In this document: one piece after another, positions 37,212-46,183 of the stretch
Layout of the letters: each line of letters starts with the position of its first letter
How positions within the stretch are numbered: the first letter of the stretch is position 1
NCBI RefSeq assembly: GCF_040947875.1
Contig: NZ_JBFRXN010000002.1
Location: 124,001-188,000, forward strand
Direction: 5' to 3'
From: Pseudomonas sp. MYb118
Lineage (GTDB): Bacteria; Pseudomonadota; Gammaproteobacteria; Pseudomonadales; Pseudomonadaceae
Length of the DNA: 64,000 nucleotides
The notes under the pieces: model-generated
What the model was told of the DNA's origin: nothing
Database searches by the model: none
The model's input: the letters and a program-made list of their open reading frames with translations, nothing else
Made by a program: the position numbers and the translations under genes

Positions 37212-37706
37212 ATGCCCGAGCAACTCAACACCCGCGTCGAAGACTGTTTCCTGCAAGCCGAATCCTTTTTCAAACGAACATTCAAACGCCCGGTGGTCAG
37301 CCTCAAGCTGCGCGGGCAAAAAGCCGGTGTCGCGCATCTGCACGAGAACCTGCTGCGCTTCAATCCGCAGTTGTACCGGGAAAACACCGAAGACTTTCTC
37401 AAGCAGACCGTGGCCCATGAGGTGGCGCACCTGATCGCCCATCAGCTGTTCGGTGATCGCATCCAGCCCCACGGCGAGGAGTGGCAACTGATCATGCGCG
37501 GCGTGTACGAACTGCCGCCCAACCGTTGCCACACCTATGACGTCAAGCGTCGCAGCGTGACCCGCTACATCTACAAGTGCCCGTGCGCCGACAGCGACTT
37601 CCCCTTTTCGGCCCAGCGCCACAGCCTGGTGCGCCAGGGGCGGCGGTATCTGTGCCGGCGGTGCCGCAATACACTGGTGTTCAGTGGGGAGATGCGGGTG
37701 GAGTAA
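37212..37706 (+). CDS. sprT: SprT family zinc metalloprotease-like protein
   Basis: A 164-residue SprT. It has the zinc-protease motif HEVAHLIAH (about residue 67) and a C-terminal zinc-ribbon with Cys pairs in KCPCADSD and LCRRCRNT. It resembles the protease core of eukaryotic Spartan; the bacterial role is unproven. GGAG lies about 10 bases before the ATG. Length fits the family. Confidence 0.92.
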   Translation: MPEQLNTRVEDCFLQAESFFKRTFKRPVVSLKLRGQKAGVAHLHENLLRFNPQLYRENTEDFLKQTVAHEVAHLIAHQLFGDRIQPHGEEWQLIMRGVYELPPNRCHTYDVKRRSVTRYIYKCPCADSDFPFSAQRHSLVRQGRRYLCRRCRNTLVFSGEMRVE

Positions 37707-37732
37707 CTGGTTTTTGTGGTGGCTGGACTGGC

Positions 37733-37813
37733 CCCATCGCGGGCAAGCCCGCTCCTACAGGGGTTTTGTGAACGCCATAGATCCCTGTAGGAGCGGGCTT
37801 GCCCGCGATGGGG
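37733..37813. repeat. REPIN
   Basis: Inverted REP pair of the CGCGGGCAAGCCCGCTCCTA variant (about 37736-37760 and 37785-37809), between convergent sprT and the CoA-transferase gene. Confidence 0.9.
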
Positions 37814-37825
37814 CCGGTGCAGTCT

Positions 37826-39007
37826 CTAAAGAATTACTTTGGCCCCCCGCAGCTGCGCAATCCGCTGCTCACTGAACCCCAGTTCCCCCAACACCTGAGC
37901 CGTGTGCTCCCCCAGACCCGCCCCGATATGCCGAGGCTCAGGCAACCCACCTGAGAACTTCAGCGGGCACGCCATCTGCGCCTGGCTCGAACCATCCCCC
38001 CGCGGCACCTGGGTCACCACCTGCCGGGCCTGCAATTGCGGATGCTGCACCGCCTCCCCCAGGCTGAGTACCGGTTCGACACAGGCATCCAGCTCGGCAA
38101 ACAACGCGCACAATTCGGCAAAGTCGTGCTTCTCGAACTCGGTCTTCAATGCCTCCTTGAGCTGCCTTTGCCGCGCCGGCTGTGGCGACAGGCCCAGGGC
38201 CGCCAGTTCCTCCAGCCCCAGCGCCGTGCAAAGTTGCTTCATGAAGGCCGGCTCCAGGCTGCCCACCGACAGCCAGCGCCCGTCCCGGGAGCGGTAATAG
38301 TCATAGAAGCTGCCGCCATTGAGCACCTGGGTTTCCCGGCCCGGCTCCTCGCCGCACGCCAGGTACCCGGCCCCGGCCATGGCGTTGAGGCTGAAGGCGC
38401 AGTCGGTCATGCTCACGTCCAGGTATTGCCCCTGCCCGCTGTGCTGACGGGAAATCACCGCCGCCAGCAGGCCCGCGACCGCATGCAATGAACCACCGGC
38501 GACATCCGCCACCTGCATGCCCAGCGGCAACGGCCCGGCGTCGGCGCGGCCGGTGTAGCTCGCCTGACCGGCCAGTGCGAGGTAATTGATGTCATGGCCG
38601 GCGCGATCCCGGTAGGGTCCGGTCTGCCCGTAGCCGGTGATCGACACATAGATCAGCTTCGGGTTGATTGCCTTCAGCGCTTCATAACCCAGCCCCAGGC
38701 GTTCCATCACGCCGGGGCGGAACTGCTCCAGAACAATGTCGTAGTCCTGCAACAGGGCCTGGATGATTTCCACGGCCTCGGGTTGCTTGAGGTCCAGCGC
38801 CAGGCTGCGTTTGTTGCGGTTGAGGTAGGCATGGCTCGCCGACACGCCCTGATCGTGAGGTGGCAGCACGCGCAGCAGATCGGTGCGGGTGGGCGACTCG
38901 ATGCGCAACACCTCAGCGCCCATGTCGGCCAGTAACAGCGAGGCGAAGGGCCCCGGCAGCAGTGTCGAGAAATCCAGAATTTTCAGCGATGCCAGTGGAC
39001 CGAGCAT
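37826..39007 (-). CDS. CaiB/BaiF family III CoA-transferase (racemase-like)
   Basis: A 393-residue class III CoA-transferase. It has the N-terminal LKILDFSTLLPGPFASLLLADMGAEVLRIE block (split here across about 8-37), NKRSLALDLK, and ITGYGQTGPYRDRAGHDINY with H138. VADVAGGSLHA carries the second catalytic Asp. The His/Asp pair resembles alpha-methylacyl-CoA racemase, so racemisation of 2-methylacyl-CoA is as likely as CoA transfer. ATG 39007 is chosen; the open frame extends 18 codons upstream without similarity. It stands alone. Confidence 0.87.
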   Translation of the reverse strand: MLGPLASLKILDFSTLLPGPFASLLLADMGAEVLRIESPTRTDLLRVLPPHDQGVSASHAYLNRNKRSLALDLKQPEAVEIIQALLQDYDIVLEQFRPGVMERLGLGYEALKAINPKLIYVSITGYGQTGPYRDRAGHDINYLALAGQASYTGRADAGPLPLGMQVADVAGGSLHAVAGLLAAVISRQHSGQGQYLDVSMTDCAFSLNAMAGAGYLACGEEPGRETQVLNGGSFYDYYRSRDGRWLSVGSLEPAFMKQLCTALGLEELAALGLSPQPARQRQLKEALKTEFEKHDFAELCALFAELDACVEPVLSLGEAVQHPQLQARQVVTQVPRGDGSSQAQMACPLKFSGGLPEPRHIGAGLGEHTAQVLGELGFSEQRIAQLRGAKVIL

Positions 39008-39111
39008 GAGCGACCTCCATTGCGATAGCTCAAGCCTAGGCAGCCGAGGGCATTGCAGCAATCACCCGAAGTGTCAGCAACTGTGACCGTTGCGCTCAAA
39101 TCGCAGGCATG

Positions 39112-39135
39112 AAAAAACCCGCCGAAGCGGGTTTT
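39112..39135 (-). terminator. Rho-independent terminator of dctA
   Basis: AAAAAACCCGC-CGAA-GCGGGTTTTT just beyond the dctA stop. It gives a T-run when read leftward. Confidence 0.92.
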
Positions 39136-39151
39136 TCCTGACCATCAGCGC

Positions 39152-40486
39152 TTACTTGACGCTGCTTGGGGTTGGGCCTTCGGCCACGCCCAGGTCGTCT
39201 TCAGCACGTTCTTCAGCGATACCGCGACCGCCGGAAGCCAGTTCGGCCTGCAGTACGTCGGTGTCCAGTTCCTTGACCCACTTGGCCACAACAACGGTAG
39301 CAACGGCGTTACCAACCAGGTTGGTCAGGGCACGGGCTTCGGACATGAAGCGGTCGATACCGAGGATCAGCGCCAGGCCGGCAACCGGCAGGTGACCTAC
39401 CGCGGACAGGGTAGCGGCCAGCACGATGAAGCCACTACCGGTCACGCCAGCAGCACCTTTGGAGGACAGCAGCAGCACGACCAGCAGGGTGATCTGGTGA
39501 GTGATGTCCATGTGGGTGTCGGTCGCCTGGGCGATGAACACGGCCGCCATGGTCAGGTAGATCGCGGTACCGTCGAGGTTGAACGAGTAACCGGTCGGGA
39601 TCACCAGACCCACGACGGATTTCTTCGCGCCCAGACGCTCCATTTTGATCAGCATGCGTGGCAGTACCGATTCCGAAGAGGAAGTACCCAGCACGATCAG
39701 CAGTTCTTCACGGATGTAGCGGATCAGTTTCAGGACGCTGAAACCGTGAGCGCGAGCGATACCGCCCAGCACGATCAGGATGAACAGCAGGCAAGTGATG
39801 TAGAAGCAGGCCATCAGTTGACCCAGTTGCACCAGCGAGCCGACACCGTAGGCACCGATGGTGAACGCCATCGCACCGAAGGCACCGATTGGCGCGAGCT
39901 TCATGATCATGTTGATGATGTTGAACATCACGTGGGCGAAGCGATCAATGAAGTCCAGCACTGGCTTGCCGTAGGCACCCAGGCGATGCAGGGCGAAACC
40001 GAAGATCACCGAGAACATCAGCACTTGCAGGATGTCGCCGGTGGCGAAGGCGCCAACGATGGTCGACGGGATCACGTTCAGGATGAAGCCGACAACGCTC
40101 TGGTCAGCACCGGCCGAGACGTACTGGGCCACTTTCGAGGCATCCAGGGTGGTCACGTCGATGTGCATGCCGTTACCCGGCTGGACGATGTTGACCACGA
40201 CCAGGCCGACGATCAGGGCGATGGTCGAAACGATTTCGAAGTACAGCAGCGCGTAGCCGCCGGTCTTGCCGACCGACTTCATGTTCTGCATGCCAGCGAT
40301 ACCGCTGACGACGGTGCAGAAGATGATCGGGGCGATGACCATTTTGATCAGTTTGATGAACCCGTCACCCAGTGGCTTTACCGCCACACCGAGCTGAGGA
40401 TAGTAGTGACCGAGCAGAATGCCGATAACGATGGCAACGATCACCTGGGCATACAGGGATTTGTACAGTGGCTGACGAGTCGTCAT
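39152..40486 (-). CDS. dctA: C4-dicarboxylate:cation symporter DctA
   Basis: A 444-residue DAACS-family transporter that takes up succinate, fumarate and malate. It has about eight membrane helices plus re-entrant loops. The serine-rich loop is [12 protein letters not shown], and [15 protein letters not shown] (with the substrate-site NLDGT) and [11 protein letters not shown] are present. ATG 40486 is chosen; the preceding 49 in-frame codons cover the sigma-54 leader. A sigma-54 promoter and paired upstream palindromes indicate DctB/DctD control. Confidence 0.95.
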   Translation of the reverse strand: MTTRQPLYKSLYAQVIVAIVIGILLGHYYPQLGVAVKPLGDGFIKLIKMVIAPIIFCTVVSGIAGMQNMKSVGKTGGYALLYFEIVSTIALIVGLVVVNIVQPGNGMHIDVTTLDASKVAQYVSAGADQSVVGFILNVIPSTIVGAFATGDILQVLMFSVIFGFALHRLGAYGKPVLDFIDRFAHVMFNIINMIMKLAPIGAFGAMAFTIGAYGVGSLVQLGQLMACFYITCLLFILIVLGGIARAHGFSVLKLIRYIREELLIVLGTSSSESVLPRMLIKMERLGAKKSVVGLVIPTGYSFNLDGTAIYLTMAAVFIAQATDTHMDITHQITLLVVLLLSSKGAAGVTGSGFIVLAATLSAVGHLPVAGLALILGIDRFMSEARALTNLVGNAVATVVVAKWVKELDTDVLQAELASGGRGIAEERAEDDLGVAEGPTPSSVK

Positions 40487-40617
40487 TGCAAAGTTCCTCA
40501 GGAGCGTCCCGCGACAACATCCACCTGTTGTCGACGACACCTCATTTGCGAACCCTCCTGCACTGGAGGGATTTGTTTTTTCGAGCTGCACCAAGGCAGG
40601 CATCTGCCGGTTGTATC

Positions 40618-40632
40618 GCAAGTGGCGTGCCA
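40618..40632 (-). promoter_or_regulatory. Sigma-54 promoter of dctA
   Basis: Read leftward, TGGCACG-ccac-TTGC is a perfect -24/-12 element. The predicted transcription start is near 40606, giving a leader of about 120 bases before the dctA ATG. Confidence 0.9.
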
Positions 40633-40710
40633 CTTTTGTAAAAACGCCTGTAAGCCTTTTGCCATCAGGGGTTACCCATTAAGCGTGGCACAGGTTCCTT
40701 ACAAAACAGT

Positions 40711-40765
40711 GGCGGATTTCCGCCCATCTCTCATATCGCGTCCTACAATTTGGCGGATATCCGCC
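40711..40765. promoter_or_regulatory. Paired palindromes, probable DctD activator sites
   Basis: GGCGGATTTCCGCC (40711-40724) and GGCGGATATCCGCC (40752-40765), with centres 41 bases apart (about four helical turns) and 80-135 bases upstream of the sigma-54 promoter. This is the expected geometry for an NtrC-type activator; DctD is the natural candidate. Confidence 0.75.
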
Positions 40766-40805
40766 TTGTCCCCCGGCAAACGGTGTCATTACCATTCGTC
40801 GATCA

Positions 40806-41822
40806 ATGACGGATCTGCCTGTTATGCGCGAACGCACCATCGCCAGCCATTTCGCCCGCGCCGCCCTCGGAGGCGCGCGTCGCCTGGGTCATGACTGCTC
40901 GGATTTGCTGCACTCACTGGGCATCAGCCCCGAGCTGCTGGATGAGCCCCGTGCCCGGATTGCGCCGGAACAATTCACCCGCCTGATTCAGGGGTTGTGG
41001 CTGGCGCTCGATGACGAGTACCTCGGCTTCGGACCGGTCCCGAGCAAGACCGGCAGCTTCGCGATGATGTGCCATGCGGTGATTCACTGCCGCAACCTCG
41101 ATCGGGCACTGCACCGTGGCTTATTGTTTTATAGCCTATTCCCCACCGGTCCGCGCCTGACCCTGACCCGCGAAGACGAATGGGTGCGCCTGAGCCTCGA
41201 CGATTCGCAGTTCCACGACCCGGACCACTTTCTCACCGAGAGCCAACTGGTGGTATGGCATCGACTGGGCAGTTGGCTGATCGGCCAACGCATCCGCCTG
41301 GAGCAGGCGACGTTCAGCTACCCGAAGCCCGCCCACGGCGCCGAGTACGACCTGATGTTTCCCTGCCCCATGGTGTTTGGCGCGCCGCAGAGCAGCCTGC
41401 TGTTCCACAGTCGCTACCTGAACATGCCACTGTTGCAGGATGAACGAACCCTCAAGCATTTCCTCGAGCGCTCCCCCGCCGACCTGCTGTCGCGCCCGGA
41501 TGACGGCGACAGCCTGAGCAGTCGCCTGCGCCGCCTGCTCAGCCGCGACAGCGCCCGCTGGCCGGACCTGGAAGCGGTGGCCGCGCACCTGCACATCAGC
41601 CCGCAGACCCTGCGCCGGCACCTGCGCGAAGAGGGTTCGAGTTTTCAGGAGTTGAAGGATCAGTTGCGCCGGGACATCGCGATTTATCACCTGGGGCGTG
41701 CCGATCTGTCATTGCAGCAGATCGCCGAGCAACTGGGGTTTTCCGAGCCTTCGGCGTTTCATCGGGCGTTCAAGAAGTGGACGGGGCTGACGCCGGGGGC
41801 TTATCGGGCGCAGGAATTTTGA
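40806..41822 (+). CDS. AraC-family transcriptional regulator
   Basis: A 338-residue regulator. The N-terminal AraC-binding-like domain (PF12625 type) spans about 20-215, with SFAMMCHAVIHCRNLDRAL. A C-terminal double helix-turn-helix spans about 245-335, with AAHLHISPQTLRRHLREEG and AEQLGFSEPSAFHRAFKKWTG. The start could be 40806 or the ATG at 40824. It is divergent from dctA across the activator sites, so readout by the same region is possible. No target is evident. Confidence 0.88.
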   Translation: MTDLPVMRERTIASHFARAALGGARRLGHDCSDLLHSLGISPELLDEPRARIAPEQFTRLIQGLWLALDDEYLGFGPVPSKTGSFAMMCHAVIHCRNLDRALHRGLLFYSLFPTGPRLTLTREDEWVRLSLDDSQFHDPDHFLTESQLVVWHRLGSWLIGQRIRLEQATFSYPKPAHGAEYDLMFPCPMVFGAPQSSLLFHSRYLNMPLLQDERTLKHFLERSPADLLSRPDDGDSLSSRLRRLLSRDSARWPDLEAVAAHLHISPQTLRRHLREEGSSFQELKDQLRRDIAIYHLGRADLSLQQIAEQLGFSEPSAFHRAFKKWTGLTPGAYRAQEF

Positions 41823-41841
41823 ATGTGGTGAAGTGAAAAAT

Positions 41842-41870
41842 GCCATCGCGGGCAAGCCCGCTCCTACACC
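41842..41870. repeat. Single REP overlapping the end of phoQ
   Basis: CGCGGGCAAGCCCGCTCCTA at about 41847-41866. Read leftward, its GTAGGAG provides the TAG stop codon of phoQ. Confidence 0.88.
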
Positions 41871-43210
41871 ACCGGGAAATGAATTCTGAACGCCGCCCCG
41901 CCCATCGGCGAATCTCCCAGGGTCAACCGTGCGCTGTAGCTTTCGATGATGTCCTTGACCACCGCCAACCCGATGCCCTGCCCAGGATGCTGGCGATCCA
42001 GTCGTTCGCCCCGTTGCAGAATCCGTGCACGCTGGTCCGGCGGCACGCCCGGCCCGTCGTCCTCCACACACAGCTCGATGCCACTGAGGCTCTCGCGCAC
42101 GCTGATGCGCACTTCGCCCAGGCACAGGCGATAGGCGTTTTCCAGCAGGTTGCCGAGCATTTCCAGCAAGGCGCCCTGCTCGATCGGCACGTAACACGGC
42201 TGTGGCAGGTCGAAGGCGACCCGCACACGCTTGTCGCGGTAGACCTTGTCGAGCGTGTCGCACAGGCTCTGCAACACCGGTTGCAAGCGCACCTGATGGC
42301 GCACCAGGCCGCTTTTGCGCAGGCTGGCGCGCTGCAATTGGTAGCTGATCTGCTGGCTCATGCGCTCGATCTGGGTTTGCAGCACCCAGGCCTGGTCACG
42401 ATCGGCCGGCCGCTGCGCCATGTCTTCGCTGACCCCTTGCAGCACGGTCAACGGGGTTTTCAGGCTGTGGGCCAGGTCGTCGAGGGAGTCGCGGTAGCGA
42501 CTGCGCTGTTCACGCTCGCTGTGCAGCAAACGGTTGAGCGAGCCGGTCAGGCGCAACAGCTCGCGCGGGTGCTGTTCGCTGAGGCTTTCGCGCGCGCCGC
42601 TTTCGATTTCATCCAGCTCCTGACTCAATCGGCGCAACGCCTGCAAGCCCCAGGTCAGGCCGATCCACAGCAGCGCCAGCAGCACCAGCAGCGCGGCGCC
42701 GAAGCCCAGGTAGAGATTTTCCCGCAGGCCTTCGAGGGTGACTTCGTACTCGCGCACCGGTTGCAGGGTGACGATGCTGAACGCCGCGCTCTTGCCACCC
42801 AGCAGTTTGACCTCGACGTCGTAGACGAAGTAATCCTGGCCGTCGACCTCGCTGATCCTGGCGAATTCATTGCCGCGCCCGTCGTAGCGCGGCTTGTAGT
42901 TGATGTGCTCTTCGCGGGTGCCCTTGGAGCGCCAGACCAGATGGCCTTCGCGGTCATAGATGTAGCCGAGCAGGCGACTGTCGGTGAGGTTGAAGCGCTC
43001 GTCGGGCAATTGCGCCGGCATTTGCAGGCGGTTGCCTTCCACCCGTGCGGCGGAAATCAGCGTGGTGACGTCCGAGGCCAGGCGTTGCTCGATGGAGTCC
43101 TGCAACGCCAGGCTGAACGCGCCCTGCATCGCCGGCAACAGCGCCAACATGAACAACACCGCCAACAGGGTGGCGGCGAGCATCAAACGGACACGAAGCG
43201 AGCGGATCAA
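41864..43210 (-). CDS. phoQ: Sensor histidine kinase PhoQ
   Basis: A 448-residue sensor of low Mg2+ and cationic peptides. TM1 is about 9-30, the periplasmic sensor domain about 31-165 (including the acidic stretch EVDGQDYFVYDVEVK), and TM2 about 166-188. HAMP, H-box H248 (DDLAHSLKTPLTVLQG), N-box LGNLLENAYRLC and lid motifs EDDGPGVPPD and GQGIGLAVVKD follow. The start overlaps the phoP stop by four bases. The stop codon lies in a REP, but the C-terminus (RIHFPVV) looks close to normal. Confidence 0.92.
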   Translation of the reverse strand: MIRSLRVRLMLAATLLAVLFMLALLPAMQGAFSLALQDSIEQRLASDVTTLISAARVEGNRLQMPAQLPDERFNLTDSRLLGYIYDREGHLVWRSKGTREEHINYKPRYDGRGNEFARISEVDGQDYFVYDVEVKLLGGKSAAFSIVTLQPVREYEVTLEGLRENLYLGFGAALLVLLALLWIGLTWGLQALRRLSQELDEIESGARESLSEQHPRELLRLTGSLNRLLHSEREQRSRYRDSLDDLAHSLKTPLTVLQGVSEDMAQRPADRDQAWVLQTQIERMSQQISYQLQRASLRKSGLVRHQVRLQPVLQSLCDTLDKVYRDKRVRVAFDLPQPCYVPIEQGALLEMLGNLLENAYRLCLGEVRISVRESLSGIELCVEDDGPGVPPDQRARILQRGERLDRQHPGQGIGLAVVKDIIESYSARLTLGDSPMGGAAFRIHFPVV

Positions 43211-43884
43211 GTGCAGCGCTCATTGAACAGGTAGCCGAGGCCGCGCACGGTGTCGATCGGCTTGAACCCCGCCGGGCCTTCGAGTTTGCGCCGCAGACGG
43301 CCGACCAGCACTTCGATCACGTTCGGATCGCGCTCGTCGTCATCCGGGTAGAGCTGCTCCATCAGGCGGTCCTTGGCCACGACCTGCTGATGGTGGCGCA
43401 TCAGGTACTCGAGGATGCGGTATTCATAGGCCGTCAGCGCCAGCGGCTGATCGTCGAGGGACGCCTGCTTGCGGTTGAGGTCGAGCAACAGCGGGCCGGC
43501 GACGATGGTCGACTGGGTGAAACCGCTGGAACGACGCAGCAAGGCATTCAGACGCGCATCCAGCTCTTCGAACTGGAACGGCTTGACCACGTAGTCGTCG
43601 GCACCGGCCGCCAGTCCCTCGACCTTGTCCTGCCAGTTGCCGCGGGCGGTGAGGATCAGGATCGGGAAGGTCTTGCCACGCGAACGCAACTGCCGGATCA
43701 GGTCGAGCCCGCCCATGCCCGGCAACCCCAGGTCGATCACGGCCAGGTCATGGTTGAACTGCTCGGTCTGGTACAGCGCCTCCTCGGCATTGGGCACCGA
43801 CTCGACCACATGACCGCTGTCCGTCAGGCGGGTTTGCAGGTGATGGCGCAACAGCGCCTCATCTTCGACGACCAGCAGTTTCAT
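43207..43884 (-). CDS. phoP: Response regulator PhoP
   Basis: A 225-residue OmpR-family regulator. The receiver has VVEDEALLRHHL, phosphoacceptor D51 (LAVIDLGLPGMGG) and K in VVKPFQFEE. The winged helix ends VLVGRLRRKLEGPAGFKPIDTVRGLGYLF (split across about 190-218). Gene order (PhoP-box promoter, oprH remnant, phoP, phoQ) is that of the P. aeruginosa oprH-phoP-phoQ operon. GGGAGA precedes the ATG, 18 bases after the oprH remnant. Confidence 0.94.
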   Translation of the reverse strand: MKLLVVEDEALLRHHLQTRLTDSGHVVESVPNAEEALYQTEQFNHDLAVIDLGLPGMGGLDLIRQLRSRGKTFPILILTARGNWQDKVEGLAAGADDYVVKPFQFEELDARLNALLRRSSGFTQSTIVAGPLLLDLNRKQASLDDQPLALTAYEYRILEYLMRHHQQVVAKDRLMEQLYPDDDERDPNVIEVLVGRLRRKLEGPAGFKPIDTVRGLGYLFNERCT

Positions 43885-43902
43885 AACGCTCTCCCGGGCA
43901 AA

Positions 43903-44253
43903 TCAACATCTCCAGAGGTTTACCACATGGGTGCTGCCGCCCACCGGGTCAGACAGATCGTAAACGCCAAGCAGGTTTTCCTGACGCAGTTTAATGCCAT
44001 TGTAGGTGCCCGACACATTGTCATAAGTGGCGTAGTAATGCCCCCGGCTGTTTTGCTGTGCCAGGTGCACGCCCCAGGCGCTGTCCTTGACCGCGCCCCC
44101 GGCATCGGGATAGTTGAAGTTGAACGCGTTGGCCTTCTTCAGCTTGTTGTTCTGTCCGAACGTCAGGCTGGAAAAGTTATCGTCGCTTGCATGAGCAGCT
44201 ACGCTTGCGCCCATCACCGTGAAAGCCAGAAGCAGTTTCTTCAACGTAGTCAT
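43903..44253 (-). pseudogene. oprH: Truncated outer-membrane protein OprH
   Basis: 116 codons remain. The signal peptide (about 1-22, VAAHA|SDDN) and the first barrel strands match OprH closely, e.g. NFSSLTFGQNNK, WGVHLAQQNSRGHYYATYDN and KLRQENLLGVYDLSDPVGG. Full-length OprH is about 200 residues. Here similarity stops after PVGG, and the frame ends NLWRC eighteen bases before phoP. The missing ~85 codons are not found in another frame, so this looks like an internal deletion, not a frameshift. Half a barrel cannot fold as an eight-stranded porin-like protein. The start and promoter are intact. Confidence 0.8.
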
Positions 44254-44314
44254 TGACGAGTTTCCTCAGGTGCAATGTGCTTTTCGGGTATGGCGCAAGG
44301 TTACCCACCTGGCC

Positions 44315-44353
44315 CTGAACTGCCCCTGAACATACGCTGAACCTGAGCTGAAC
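44315..44353 (-). promoter_or_regulatory. Four phased PhoP half-sites
   Basis: CTGAAC occurs at 44315, 44326, 44337 and 44348, exactly 11 bases apart; read leftward this is GTTCAG-N5 four times. This is the Pseudomonas PhoP direct-repeat box in duplicate. It lies about 60-100 bases upstream of the oprH remnant and 39-77 bases upstream of the divergent hydrolase gene. Confidence 0.88.
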
Positions 44354-44391
44354 CAGATCGACGACCAGACTTTGTTACAGGAGATTCGAGC

Positions 44392-45183
44392 ATGCGCGTA
44401 TTCCTCGCTGTCCTTTTACTGACCTTGAGCGGGCTTGGCCACGCCGCGATCAAGACCCAGGAGATTCCCTACAAAAGCGCCGACGGCACGCAACTGATCG
44501 GTTACTACGCCTACGATGATGCCATCTCGGGAAAACGCCCGGGCGTGGTGGTGGTCCACGAATGGTGGGGACTCAACGACTACACCAAGCGCCGCGCCCG
44601 TGACCTCGCGGCCCTGGGCTACAGCGCGCTGGCCATCGACATGTATGGCGACGGCAAGAACACCGAGCATCCCAAGGACGCCATGGCCTTCATGCAGGCC
44701 GCGTTGAAGGACGCCGACGCCTCCAGCGCGCGCTTCCAGGCCGGGCTCGACCTGTTGAAGAAACAGGCACAAACCGACCCGACCAAGGTGGCAGCGATCG
44801 GTTACTGCTTCGGCGGTGCCGTGGTGCTGAATGCGGCGCGCCAGGGCGTGCCTCTGGCGGGCGTGGTCAGCTTCCACGGCGCACTGGCGACCAAGACCCC
44901 GGCCGAGCCGGGCAAGGTGAAGGCGAAAATCCTGGTCGAGCATGGCGCACTGGACAGCATGGTCACGGCGGAAAATGTCACGGCGTTCAAGAGCGAGATG
45001 GACAAGGCCGGGGCCGACTACACCTTTGTCAGCCTGGACGGCGCCAAGCATGGTTTCAGCAACCCGGATGCGGATCGCCTGAGCCACGGCGACCATGGTG
45101 GGCCGGATATCGGTTACAACAAGGCGGCGGATGACAAGTCGTGGGCGGATATGCAGGCGTTCTTCAAGAAGCTTTTCGGTTGA
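44392..45183 (+). CDS. Exported dienelactone hydrolase family protein
   Basis: A 263-residue protein with a Sec signal (1-18, GLGHA|A) and an alpha/beta-hydrolase DLH domain. It has VVVHEWWGLNDY, nucleophile Cys in IGYCFGGAVVL, Asp near HGALDSMV and His in DGAKHGFSNPDAD. DLH proteins usually act on dienelactones or similar esters; the exported form's substrate is unknown. GGAG lies about 8 bases before the ATG. Divergent from oprH-phoPQ, it could share the PhoP box. Confidence 0.87.
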   Translation: MRVFLAVLLLTLSGLGHAAIKTQEIPYKSADGTQLIGYYAYDDAISGKRPGVVVVHEWWGLNDYTKRRARDLAALGYSALAIDMYGDGKNTEHPKDAMAFMQAALKDADASSARFQAGLDLLKKQAQTDPTKVAAIGYCFGGAVVLNAARQGVPLAGVVSFHGALATKTPAEPGKVKAKILVEHGALDSMVTAENVTAFKSEMDKAGADYTFVSLDGAKHGFSNPDADRLSHGDHGGPDIGYNKAADDKSWADMQAFFKKLFG

Positions 45184-45201
45184 TTCCTTAGACCGAGTTG
45201 C

Positions 45202-45282
45202 ACCAATCGCGGGCAAGCCCGCTCCCACAGGTTTTGTGAACACCGCCGATCACTGTGGGAGCGGGCTTGCCCGCGATTGGGG
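45202..45282. repeat. REPIN
   Basis: Inverted REP pair (CGCGGGCAAGCCCGCTCCCA near 45208 and its complement near 45255-45276), between the hydrolase and phosphopantetheinyl transferase genes. Confidence 0.9.
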
Positions 45283-45331
45283 TCACCTCGGTCCCGAATG
45301 AGACTACCCAGCCCCCAACCAACCCGGCAAA

Positions 45332-46066
45332 ATGCCCTGCATGAATCCCCTCCCCGCTCTACCCGCCTGCTGCACCCCGCTCGATGCCGATTGGCCGCTG
45401 CCCTTCGTGCTGCCCGATACCGTGCTGCTCAGCACCCATTTCGACAGTACGCGACTGGCCGGCGATGACTTCCAGCGCAGCGCCATCGAGCCACCGGCCA
45501 CCATCCAGCGTTCCGTCGCCAAGCGTCAGGCCGAGTTCCTCGCCGGGCGGATCTGCGCAAGGGCCGCCCTGCAACAACTGGAAGGGCTGAATGTGGTCCC
45601 GGCCATTGGCGAGGACCGGGCACCGGTGTGGCCGGCGCACATCACCGGTTCCATTACCCACAGCACCGGCCGGGCCGCGGCGATTGTCGCGCGCAAAAGC
45701 GCCTGGCGCGGCCTGGGCATGGACCTGGAAAACCTGCTCAACCCGGAACGGGCACAGCGCCTGGCCGGGGAGATCCTCACCCCCGCCGAATTGCAGCGCA
45801 TGGCGGCCGGCCGCCACGATCAATTGGCGCTGCTGGTGACCCTGACGTTTTCCGTCAAAGAGAGCCTGTTCAAGGCGCTGTACCCGATTGTGCAGCAGCG
45901 CTTTTATTTCGAGCATGCCGAGGTGCTGGAGTGGAGCGAGGCCGGGCAGGTGCGGTTGCGGTTGCTCACGGACTTGTCCGCAGAGTGGCGGCATGGCACT
46001 GAGCTGGAGGCGCAGTTTGGGGTTAAGGATGGGCAGTTGTTGAGTTTGGTCAGCATTAAAGGCTGA
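45332..46066 (+). CDS. pcpS: 4'-phosphopantetheinyl transferase (PcpS/EntD type)
   Basis: A 244-residue PPTase that converts apo-carrier proteins to holo form by adding phosphopantetheine from CoA. It has KRQAEFLAGRICARAAL, EDRAPVWPAHITGSITHS, a Mg-binding LGMDLENLL motif, and the signature FSVKESLFKALYP. It resembles P. aeruginosa PcpS, the broad-range PPTase serving fatty acid synthase, siderophore and secondary-metabolite synthases. The start may be the ATG at 45332 or 45341; neither has a strong ribosome site. Confidence 0.9.
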   Translation: MPCMNPLPALPACCTPLDADWPLPFVLPDTVLLSTHFDSTRLAGDDFQRSAIEPPATIQRSVAKRQAEFLAGRICARAALQQLEGLNVVPAIGEDRAPVWPAHITGSITHSTGRAAAIVARKSAWRGLGMDLENLLNPERAQRLAGEILTPAELQRMAAGRHDQLALLVTLTFSVKESLFKALYPIVQQRFYFEHAEVLEWSEAGQVRLRLLTDLSAEWRHGTELEAQFGVKDGQLLSLVSIKG

Positions 46067-46090
46067 AGAGGTTTGTTGTATTGGCCGGCC

Positions 46091-46161
46091 CCATCGCGAG
46101 CAAGCTCGCTCCTACAGGGGGACGCATTCCAAACTGTAGGAGCGAGCTTGCTCGCGATGAG
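46091..46161. repeat. REPIN
   Basis: Inverted REP pair (CGCGAGCAAGCTCGCTCCTA near 46094 and its complement near 46136-46157), between convergent pcpS and the RstB-like kinase gene. Confidence 0.9.
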
Positions 46162-46183
46162 GCCCGACCAGACAGCAAAGCAC

